From: Bacteroidales bacterium
GTDB lineage: Bacteria > Bacteroidota > Bacteroidia > Bacteroidales > VadinHA17
Length of the DNA stretch: 64,000 nucleotides
Direction: 5' to 3'
NCBI GenBank assembly: GCA_017999895.1
Contig: JAGNKY010000008.1
Location: 41,256 to 105,255, forward strand
The notes beneath the pieces were generated by a model. It saw only the letters and a list, made by a program, of their open reading frames with translations, had not been told where the DNA came from and made no database searches. This document shows, piece by piece, positions 57,233-64,000 of the stretch. Each line of letters opens with the position of its first letter. Position 1 is the first letter of the stretch. A program made the position numbers and the translations under genes.

Positions 57233-58711
57233 CTATATTCTGCCAGGCATCCGGCGGTTTGCTCCAGGTGTTTTTGTCAGGTCGTCGCCGAGGTCGGACC
57301 GTGCTCGCACAGCCAGTTCAAGAAGTTCTTTTACCTTTTCCGGATACCACTGTGAAACATCATACCATTCTCCAGGATCGCGACGAAGGTCATACAATTG
57401 AGGTTCAGTTATTTTTTCCGTTCCCGTTGGTCCAGGCCAGCCGTCGGATCCTGGTTTGTATCCGCGATAAGTCCTGCTATTGTGAGGCAGTACGAGTTTC
57501 CAGTAATCAATCTGAACTGCCTCAAGTGCATTTTGCTGATAATAATAAAGAAACTCATGCCTCGGTGATGCTTCTTTATCACCCAGCATAAGAGGTAGAA
57601 TATTTACGCCGTCAATTTTTTCCCTGGGCAACGGTGCACCTGTTATAGCAGCCAGGGTCGGGAGGATATCTATTGAGGAAGCAAGTTTGTTGCATATTTC
57701 TCCTGCCGGTATAACGCCAGGCCATCTCATGATACATGCTACACGCTGTCCGCCTTCCCAGCTTGTCCCTTTACCTTCACGTAATCCACCGGTTGTGCCG
57801 GCATGATTTCCGAAATTAAGCCACGGACCGTTATCGCTTGTAAATATAACAAGAGTATTTTTTTCAAGCCCAGCTCGCTCGATGGTTTTCATTATTTCTC
57901 CAACCGACCAGTCAACTTCCATCATCACATCCCCGAACATTCCCTGTTTGCTTTTACCTTTGAATTTTTCAGAAACGCCCAGAGGTACATGCACCATTGA
58001 ATGAGCCATATAAAGAAAGAATGGGCGATTTTTATTTTGCTCGATAAATTTTACAGCGCGTTGGGTATAGAGAGTTGTAAGTTTATCCTGGTCGTCCAGT
58101 GTAAGCACCTCCTCTACTTTTTCATTTCCTTCAATAAGGGGCAGAGGCGGATATTTCATTTTGTTGCTGGTTGTATCTTTCAGTCGAATTGGTACTCCAT
58201 CGTAATCAACAGGCCACATGTCGTTCGAATAAGGCAGACCGAGATATTCATCGAATCCATGCTGAAGCGGCAGAAATTTTTTGTGATGTCCGAGGTGCCA
58301 TTTTCCAATAATGCCGTTATAATAACCTTTTGTTTTAAGCATTTCGGCTATGGTTGTCTCTTCGGGGTTTATACCGATTTCAGCCCATGGCGCCAGTGCG
58401 CCAGCTATACCTATGCGGTTGGGATAGCAGCCGGTAAGAAGTCCGGCTCTTGACGCACTACTGACAGCCTGAGGGCAGTAAAACCAGGTGAACTGCATTC
58501 CCTGTCCGGCCAGTCGGTCAAGGTTCGGAGTCTCGTATTGATTGGCTCCTGTCCGGCCAATATCTCCGTAGCCCATATCATCCATAAGAATAATGATGAT
58601 GTTTGGAGTCGAAGGAACATTTTTTACTGCCTGTTGTGCGGCAGAAGAAAAAACGGCCGTGACTGATGCCGCTCCAATACTGATGCAAGATTTATAACTT
58701 ATCATATTCAT
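57233..58711 (-). CDS. S1-family sulfatase (serine-type), second of four
   Basis: The 492-aa exported sulfatase has a hydrophobic N-terminus (ISIGAASVTAVFSSAA) and the metal motif ILMDDMGYGDIG. The modification motif is SSASR, with Ser84 to be converted and Ala in place of the usual Pro. ATP is not needed; the enzyme hydrolyses sulfate esters using Ca2+ and formylglycine. Conserved features include IGKWHLGHH and TSDNGPWLNFGNHAG. The gene starts 1 bp after the stop of the third sulfatase, so they are in one operon. Confidence 0.88.
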   Translation of the reverse strand: MNMISYKSCISIGAASVTAVFSSAAQQAVKNVPSTPNIIIILMDDMGYGDIGRTGANQYETPNLDRLAGQGMQFTWFYCPQAVSSASRAGLLTGCYPNRIGIAGALAPWAEIGINPEETTIAEMLKTKGYYNGIIGKWHLGHHKKFLPLQHGFDEYLGLPYSNDMWPVDYDGVPIRLKDTTSNKMKYPPLPLIEGNEKVEEVLTLDDQDKLTTLYTQRAVKFIEQNKNRPFFLYMAHSMVHVPLGVSEKFKGKSKQGMFGDVMMEVDWSVGEIMKTIERAGLEKNTLVIFTSDNGPWLNFGNHAGTTGGLREGKGTSWEGGQRVACIMRWPGVIPAGEICNKLASSIDILPTLAAITGAPLPREKIDGVNILPLMLGDKEASPRHEFLYYYQQNALEAVQIDYWKLVLPHNSRTYRGYKPGSDGWPGPTGTEKITEPQLYDLRRDPGEWYDVSQWYPEKVKELLELAVRARSDLGDDLTKTPGANRRMPGRI

Positions 58712-58712
58712 T

Positions 58713-60242
58713 TTATTTTCTTGTTCCTTCCGATTCTTTTATTTTATTCAAAAGTTCTCTTAATTCATTTACCAGATCAGGATATTGTTCTGCAAGATTA
58801 TTTCTTTCTCCGATATCATTTTTCAGGTTATAAAGCTGGGGCATTGGGTCATTTCCTGTTTCGGTATTAGTGTTTGCTGTGATTTTCGGACCCGGCCCGG
58901 GTTCTATATATTTCCAGTCGCCTTTGATTATTGTCAGCCGATTGTTATGTTCTACAAGCCATTCCCTCCCTTTTTTATCTTTTCCCAGCAGAGTATTAAG
59001 TTGATTAAAGCTGTCGGGTGCATCATTTCCTGCAAGATTTTGACCGGTTAATTCTGCAAAAGACCTTAGCAGGTCAACCTGACTGAAAAGAGCATCCGAT
59101 AAACCTGGTTTTATCTTCCCTGTCCACTTTGCAATGAACATTACCCTTGTTCCTCCGTCAAAAAGGCTGTATTTTCCACCGCGGAGAGGCCCGGCAGGTT
59201 TATGATTGCCAAGGAGTTCGACAGCCATATCTTTGTAGCCATCATCAACAACCGGCCCGTTATCGCTCGTAATGATTATCAATGTCTTTTTATCAAGCTT
59301 CAGTCTGTCAATCGTATTGAGTATCTCTCCAACAGACCAGTCGAACTCGAGTATAACATCACCGCGGGGACCCATGCCGCTTTTACCTGCGAAGCGCGGA
59401 TGAGGGACTCTGGGCACATGTACATCGTGGGTGGCAAAGTAGAGAAAGAATCGTTTATCTTTATTCTTCTCGATGAATTGTACAGCCTTTCCTGTCAAAA
59501 CGTCGGCTATTTCTTCATCCACCCAGAGAGCGGATTTGCCGCCTGTCATATAGCCTATTCTGCTTATACCGTTAACAATAGTCATGTCGTGTCCGTGGCT
59601 GGGATGCATCTTAAGCAGTTCAGGATTTTCCTTTCCTGTAGGCCAGTCGCCTACTTTTTTCTGATAATCTACCTTAATAGGATCATTCGGATCGAGACCT
59701 ACCACACGGCGGTTTTCGATATATACACATGGAACTCTGTCGCCGGTTGCAGGAATAATGAAGCAGTAGTCAAAACCTATGTCGGGCGGTCCGGGTGCGA
59801 TGTCGCCGTTCCAGTCGGGTCCTCCGGCCGAACCAAGTCCGAGATGCCATTTACCGATAGCACCTGTCATATATCCCGCTTTTTTGAGCATGGAAGCAAT
59901 TGTAGTGCGACCGGGTTCTATTATTGCAGAGGCATCACCGGGTAAAACACCGGTACCTTTTCTTCGCCAGGCATATTCACCCGTAAGAAGCGAATATCTT
60001 GAAGGAGTGCTTGTAGCTGAAGTACAATGTGCGTTTGTGAAAAGCAAGCCCTGTTTTGCGGCACGGTCAATATTGGGAGTGGAGATTCTTGTTGCCCCAT
60101 AACAGCTTACGTCTCCATAACCCAGATCATCGGCATAGATGATAATAATATTTGGTTTAGTATCGGTTTGTCCGCTGAGAAGTGAAGAAATATTCACTGC
60201 GGCCAGGGCAAGAGTGCTTTTAACCAGAATACCTTTTTTCAT
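58713..60242 (-). CDS. S1-family sulfatase (serine-type), third of four
   Basis: The 509-aa exported sulfatase has a Sec signal (STLALAAVNISSLLSGQ), the metal motif IYADDLGYGDVSCYG and modification motif STPSR with Ser78. Downstream signatures include IGKWHLGLGSAGGPDWNG and TSDNGPVVDDGYKD. It is followed after 1 bp by the second sulfatase and preceded after 55 bp by the fourth. Its arylsulfatase A-like layout does not reveal the substrate. Confidence 0.88.
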   Translation of the reverse strand: MKKGILVKSTLALAAVNISSLLSGQTDTKPNIIIIYADDLGYGDVSCYGATRISTPNIDRAAKQGLLFTNAHCTSATSTPSRYSLLTGEYAWRRKGTGVLPGDASAIIEPGRTTIASMLKKAGYMTGAIGKWHLGLGSAGGPDWNGDIAPGPPDIGFDYCFIIPATGDRVPCVYIENRRVVGLDPNDPIKVDYQKKVGDWPTGKENPELLKMHPSHGHDMTIVNGISRIGYMTGGKSALWVDEEIADVLTGKAVQFIEKNKDKRFFLYFATHDVHVPRVPHPRFAGKSGMGPRGDVILEFDWSVGEILNTIDRLKLDKKTLIIITSDNGPVVDDGYKDMAVELLGNHKPAGPLRGGKYSLFDGGTRVMFIAKWTGKIKPGLSDALFSQVDLLRSFAELTGQNLAGNDAPDSFNQLNTLLGKDKKGREWLVEHNNRLTIIKGDWKYIEPGPGPKITANTNTETGNDPMPQLYNLKNDIGERNNLAEQYPDLVNELRELLNKIKESEGTRK

Positions 60243-60297
60243 TTCTGAGGAATTTAATATTTATATGTTTCCTTGAAGCTAGATAAAACAGGAAAAA

Positions 60298-61737
60298 TCA
60301 TTTTGTTATTTGTTCGAAAGTGAACTGGAATACATCCGAAGGAGTGTGAGCTTCTTTCATTATCTCTTCTATTTTATTTACTATTTCTGGATATTGCTCT
60401 GATATATCGGTTGTTTCAGAAAGGTCTTTCGAAAGATCGTAAAGTTCGATTTTACTCTGAGGATTTTTATCAATATTCAGTTTCACACCCTTCCAGTTTT
60501 GCATCCTCACTCCCATTTTCCCTCCCTGTTCATGAAATTCCCAGTACATATATTCATGTTCTTTCTGACCTTTTTTACCGAGAAGAACTGGAAGAAACGA
60601 AATGCCGTCAATATTATCGGGAGTCTTAACGCCGGTTATCTCAGCGAGTGTCGGCATTATATCCCAGAATGCAGATATATGATTGGTTGTTTGTCCGGCT
60701 TTTATTTTCCCGGGCCATTTAATAAGCATTGGCACACGTATTCCGCCTTCATACAAATCGCGTTTATACCCCCTTAGTGGTCCATTGCTGTCGAAGTAAT
60801 CAGGATCTGCGCCTCCCTCCAGATGGGGACCGTTATCGGATGTGAAGAATATTATTGTTTTATTTGTAATATTAAGTTCATCGAGTTTTGCAAGTATCTC
60901 TCCAACATAATCGTCAAGTTGTGTTATCATTGCCGCAAAAGCTGCATGAGCTTCAGGCTGGGAGCCATAAGGTCCTTTTCTGAATGTCGGGCCGCTGTCG
61001 ACTCCTTTGAATGATTTCTCAGGTAAGAATTTACCTCTGAATTTCGCCATATATTCCTCTTTAGCAAAGAGTTCTGCATGAGGAATGGTAGTCGTGTAGC
61101 AGAGAAAAAACGGTTTCTCTTTGTTATTTTCGATAAACTGAATTGCGGCTTTGTGAATCAGGTCGGCACTATAAGCGCCGGTTTTTCCGCTATCGTTCTC
61201 ATGTAATATAATTTTCTCATGATTATACCAGAGATGGTCGGGATAATAGTTGTGTGCTAGTGTCTGGCAGTTATATCCGTAAAATACATCGAAACCCTGT
61301 TTGTTCGGGTCGCCTTCGGTATCGATATAACCAAGTCCCCATTTCCCGAATCCGCCTGTAACATAACCAGCCTCTTTTAGAAGTTCTGCTATTGTTATAG
61401 CATCTGCCTTTAAAGGCCAGTTTCCTTCAGGCTCCCAGCCTTTGTTTCCCCGAACAGGCGTATGACCTGTATGGAGGCCGGTCATTAACGCAGAACGTGA
61501 AGGCGCAGAAACAGTGCTCCCAGCATAATGTTGAGTAAACAAAATTCCTTCCGAGGCAAGCCTGTCAATGTCAGGAGTGTTAAATCGTTTCTGGCCGTAA
61601 CAGCTCAGGTCTCCATAACCAAGGTCGTCGGCCAGGATAAAAATGATATTGGGAGGCGTCCTGTCCTTATTGACATTGCTTCCGCACGATACCAATGCAA
61701 GAGATGCACAAATTCCAACAGATAAATTAAGCTTCAT
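60298..61737 (-). CDS. S1-family sulfatase (serine-type), fourth of four
   Basis: This 479-aa lipoprotein sulfatase has a lipobox LVSC (Cys18), metal motif ILADDLGYGDLSCYG and modification motif SAPSR with Ser77. GFGKWGLGYIDTEGDPNKQGFD and TSDNGPHLEGGADPDYF are typical of arylsulfatase A-type S1 members. It is the promoter-proximal gene of the sulfatase series on the minus strand. The C-terminal end of ~40 residues is less conserved. Substrate unknown; sulfated host or algal glycans are plausible. Confidence 0.88.
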   Translation of the reverse strand: MKLNLSVGICASLALVSCGSNVNKDRTPPNIIFILADDLGYGDLSCYGQKRFNTPDIDRLASEGILFTQHYAGSTVSAPSRSALMTGLHTGHTPVRGNKGWEPEGNWPLKADAITIAELLKEAGYVTGGFGKWGLGYIDTEGDPNKQGFDVFYGYNCQTLAHNYYPDHLWYNHEKIILHENDSGKTGAYSADLIHKAAIQFIENNKEKPFFLCYTTTIPHAELFAKEEYMAKFRGKFLPEKSFKGVDSGPTFRKGPYGSQPEAHAAFAAMITQLDDYVGEILAKLDELNITNKTIIFFTSDNGPHLEGGADPDYFDSNGPLRGYKRDLYEGGIRVPMLIKWPGKIKAGQTTNHISAFWDIMPTLAEITGVKTPDNIDGISFLPVLLGKKGQKEHEYMYWEFHEQGGKMGVRMQNWKGVKLNIDKNPQSKIELYDLSKDLSETTDISEQYPEIVNKIEEIMKEAHTPSDVFQFTFEQITK

Positions 61738-61804
61738 AGTTTGATTATTAATATTATTTGATAACTGACCAGGTCAAGTTTAATTATTTTCTATGCCGCC
61801 AATT

Positions 61805-61891
61805 TCAGGCAATTATTATAATTCCAAATACCAGAAAAAGAATAAGCCAGAGGATTATATCCCACGCATAATCGTCATATTTCTCATTCAT
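61805..61891 (-). CDS. possible 28-aa single-span membrane microprotein
   Basis: A minus-strand ORF of 28 codons starts MNEKYDDYAWDII and continues with a hydrophobic stretch (LWLILFLVFGIIIIA). It has a charged head and one transmembrane span and lies 67 bp upstream of the fourth sulfatase in the same orientation. The strict polar/hydrophobic division is suggestive, but no homolog is known to me and no ribosome-binding site is visible, so it could be chance. Confidence 0.35.
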   Translation of the reverse strand: MNEKYDDYAWDIILWLILFLVFGIIIIA

Positions 61892-62378
61892 AGGAAGATC
61901 AATTGTATTGCCATAAAATTAAAATTAATTGAAGGAATATACAAAAAATGCTCTTACTTTTAAACAGAAATAAAGAGCAATTTTTATATTAAAGATATCT
62001 AATTTGCAATCAGCTAACTAATTATAACAGATTCATAATTATTGATTTTATATTTGTAAATTAAATAAGATATAAATATAATATATCAAATATTAAGGCT
62101 ATTATTAAATAAAATTAAAATATAAATTTAATAAATTATTAAATTTATTAAATTGACTATTATCATATTTTTCGTTTTGAATTCCGGTTTTTCGTTTTAA
62201 TGATATAGCTTAAAATGTAATTTTATAAATCATTGAAATTTGCGATTCAGTCACGCAAAATACTCTGACTAATAAATAGTTTTTTTAAATTTCAGGCTTC
62301 AGAAATAAAAAAATAATTCTTTATTAGATATATATAAACTATCAACAAAAATTAATTAAATGTTAACATAAATTTAAT
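61892..62378. other. AT-rich region upstream of the radical SAM gene
   Basis: This is a 487-bp region with very high A+T. From 62163 to 62291 it carries a leader segment similar to 63573-63715 (described separately). The rest has only A/T runs and no ORF or RNA that I can support. Confidence 0.5.
62163..62291 (+). promoter_or_regulatory. leader/promoter segment, copy A (radical SAM gene)
   Basis: This segment is recognisably similar to 63573-63715. Both share two spaced TTTCGTTTT-type blocks (here 62170-62178 and 62190-62198, period 20), the block tcattgaaatttgc, and aatagttttt near the end. It ends 87 bp before the radical SAM ATG. The paired blocks look like a direct-repeat regulator site. 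Confidence 0.55.
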
Positions 62379-63458
62379 ATGACCACAAAAAAAATTGATT
62401 TTATCTTACAGGAAGCTTCTGAAGGGAAAGCAATTTCAAAAGAAGATGCAGTATATTTGTTATCGCTAAATGAAAATTCGATGGAGGCTTCTTTGCTCAG
62501 GTCCAGAGCAAATGAAATTTCCAGAAGAAGATTTGGCAACAATGGCCTGCTCCTTGGGCAAATTGGTGTTGACATGGCTCCTTGCTCCGGTAATTGTTCT
62601 TTTTGTTTTTTTGCCGAATCACACACAAGTATTCAACCGGCAAAGTTGAGTTTAGAAGAAATTATAAACAGGTGCAATCGTTTTGCTATCGGAGGCGCTC
62701 AAGGAGTTTTTCTGATGACAATGCACCAATTTGGTTTTGAATGGTTCAGAGATTTATGTTTTAATATCAGGAAAGCAATTCCTGCGCACATGGAATTACT
62801 AGCCAATGTGGGCGATCTTGAGATAGAACAAATGAAAGAATTAAAAGCTGCCGGAATATCTGGCGCATATCATGTTTGCCGCATAAAAGAGGGTGAAGAT
62901 TCTTGTATGTCGCCGGAAAAAAGAATGAAAACAATTGAAAATATCTTAGAGTCCGGGCTTGATTGGTACAATATGTGCGAACCAGTGGGGCCGGAACATA
63001 CTCCACAGGAATTAGTGGACCAGATATGGATCGGAGTTGATATTCCTTGTACCCAACATGGAGTAATGCAAAGATTTCCTGTTGCCGGTTCACCTCTGTA
63101 CCATTATGGCGAGGTTTCATTGCCCCGACTTGGACAGATTGTTGCCGTTGTTGTGTTAGCCACTTTGAACAATAAAGAAACAAAAAGCATTGCAGTAAAC
63201 GTATCGAATCTGGTTGGACTGTTTAGTGGGGCCAATGCTTTTTTCCCTGAAGCCGGAGAACCAACTATGATTGAGACAATAAATAATAAGGAAGGGTTTA
63301 CAACTGCTACCTGGCGAAACAGTAATGAAATTACTACATTGGATTGTAGAAGAATGTTTTTGCTTGCCGGTTTTTCCGGCTTAATGAACACAAAAGGGCA
63401 TTATTGTATGCCTATCAGCGAGCATGTAGAAGAAGAATTAAACATTATTTCTAAATAA
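62379..63458 (+). CDS. BioB/HydE-like radical SAM protein
   Basis: The 359-aa radical-SAM protein carries the cluster motif C69-x3-C73-x2-C76 (PCSGNCSFCFF). The layout (N-terminal helices with LLSLNENSMEASLLRSRANEI, then MELLANVGDLEIEQMKELKAAG and GLDWYNMCEPVGPEHTPQEL) resembles the biotin synthase/HydE/PylB group. It lacks the clear BioB auxiliary-cluster context and stands far from any bio gene, so its product is unknown. Cofactor or small-molecule biosynthesis is likely. A duplicated leader sequence lies up- and downstream. Confidence 0.82.
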   Translation: MTTKKIDFILQEASEGKAISKEDAVYLLSLNENSMEASLLRSRANEISRRRFGNNGLLLGQIGVDMAPCSGNCSFCFFAESHTSIQPAKLSLEEIINRCNRFAIGGAQGVFLMTMHQFGFEWFRDLCFNIRKAIPAHMELLANVGDLEIEQMKELKAAGISGAYHVCRIKEGEDSCMSPEKRMKTIENILESGLDWYNMCEPVGPEHTPQELVDQIWIGVDIPCTQHGVMQRFPVAGSPLYHYGEVSLPRLGQIVAVVVLATLNNKETKSIAVNVSNLVGLFSGANAFFPEAGEPTMIETINNKEGFTTATWRNSNEITTLDCRRMFLLAGFSGLMNTKGHYCMPISEHVEEELNIISK

Positions 63459-63572
63459 GCTTCGAGGTTTTTTGTTTTTTATTTATTTCAAAATCACTTA
63501 ATAAACCTATTTTTTACCTTAATAGATATTAAAATTTTCAATCGGATAAGCTTGATTCATTTAATTGGCTGT

Positions 63573-63715
63573 TGATATATGTTTCGTCTTGAATTAACTG
63601 TTTTTCGTTATTATGTTATAAGGGATATGTCATTGTTGGATTTCATTGAAATTTGCATTCCTGAGATATTAAGAAGCAAATAATTATGTGACAAGTAAAT
63701 AGTTTTTATTAAATT
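63573..63715 (+). promoter_or_regulatory. leader/promoter segment, copy B (downstream of radical SAM gene)
   Basis: This is the diverged second copy of 62163-62291. TTTCGTCTT (63582-63590) and TTTCGTTAT (63603-63611) have period 21, followed by tcattgaaatttgc and the aatagttttt block. It ends 98 bp before the ATG at 63814, nearly the same distance as copy A has to its gene, implying a second transcription unit begins here. Confidence 0.5.
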
Positions 63716-63813
63716 GCCGAACTCAATATTTCAATGGTAACAATTCATGAATAGGCTAACATTTAGATTAATCCCGGCATTATAAAAAATACATTATTAA
63801 AAACACACAAAGA

Positions 63814-63936
63814 ATGAAAATAATTTTAAATTGCCCAAAACAGCATCTCCAGATTGCCCCTCCCGACTCCCCATGTTTGGCCTACACACATAGTATACAG
63901 GTATCTACACACATGGTATACAATATAAAAAGGTAA
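63814..63936 (+). CDS. possible 40-aa peptide gene downstream of the radical SAM gene
   Basis: An ATG at 63814 opens 40 codons (MKIILNCPKQHLQIAPPDSP, then CLAYTHSIQVSTHMVYNIKR). It is placed like the radical SAM start relative to the duplicated leader, which is the only support. It has two Cys and a Pro-rich middle but no recognised family. Most of its second half is the 23-bp-period repeat in this region. It may be a peptide product, a leader peptide or chance. Confidence 0.3.
   Translation: MKIILNCPKQHLQIAPPDSPCLAYTHSIQVSTHMVYNIKR
63882..63923. repeat. 19-bp direct repeat, period 23
   Basis: ctacacacatagtatacag (63882-63900) and ctacacacatggtatacaa (63905-63923) differ at two positions. 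The repeat falls within the putative 40-aa ORF and 18 bp before another short ATG-led frame at 63941. Each unit contains the palindromic core gtatac. Confidence 0.7.
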
Positions 63937-64000
63937 ATTTATGGGAAAAAGTTATGCCTTTCGAAACACAAACTATCATGGGTCAAAGAACTGAGTTCTG

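Noticed and set aside
59202..59945. 247-codon ORF antisense to the third sulfatase
   Set aside because: Opposite-strand shadow of a clear sulfatase gene.

Overview
The window looks like a chromosomal segment of an anaerobic, saccharolytic member of the Bacteroidetes (Bacteroidales/Marinilabiliales-like). The evidence is a low G+C content, the rpmB-rpmG-DUF4295-ftsY-rimO order typical of the phylum, TAnnTTTG-type -7 promoter motifs, few Shine-Dalgarno sequences, many lipoprotein signal peptides, GH92 and GH140-type glycosidases, and a radical-SAM (oxygen-independent) sulfatase maturase. This assignment is inferred from gene content, not from a database search.

Layout. 1-8.2 kb is housekeeping: a partial mnmE, fabG, an M48 protease, tRNA-Thr, tRNA-Gly preceded by two broken tandem copies of itself, cinA, rpmB-rpmG-DUF4295, ftsY and rimO. 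8.2-14.8 kb holds clpC (minus strand), gyrA and a TPR protein. 15-21 kb holds a DUF2461 gene and an SOS-type mutagenesis cassette: an XRE/S24 autocleaving repressor divergent from dinB and a second DnaE-type polymerase, with a perfect 9-bp-arm palindrome in the shared promoter region. 21-27.6 kb holds a RelA-like synthetase with a decayed hydrolase site, a DUF6588-like protein, tRNA-Lys, an Lrp/AsnC regulator, pyrK-pyrD and an XRE regulator. That regulator faces a very AT-rich 625-bp gap carrying five TTACA-N2-TGTAA-type palindromes. 28-34.6 kb holds a dicarboxylate/amino-acid symporter, an outer-membrane-like protein and a pta-ackA-ptb-buk fermentation cluster (acetate plus butyrate or branched-chain acids, with ATP formation).

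35-62 kb is accessory and catabolic. It holds a sulfatase maturase, small envelope proteins, GH140-like and GH92 glycosidases, a PfkB-HAD fusion followed by an unrecognised protein, a tandem pair of RND permeases with one lipoprotein adaptor, a HEPN/MNT toxin-antitoxin pair inside a repeat-rich island, a nucleoside hydrolase and four consecutive sulfatases. All four sulfatases have serine at the formylglycine position, which fits the maturase encoded in the window. 62.4-64 kb holds a BioB/HydE-like radical SAM gene. A diverged copy of its promoter/leader lies just downstream, ahead of a short ORF near the window edge.

The least explained features are the tandem truncated tRNA-Gly copies with an inserted palindrome; the 163-bp element with perfect 20-bp inverted ends and nested RNA-like pairing next to the HEPN/MNT pair; the ~165-bp direct repeats around that island; dispersed 7-bp-period repeats; the operator array at 27.6-28.1 kb; and the duplicated leader around the radical SAM gene.
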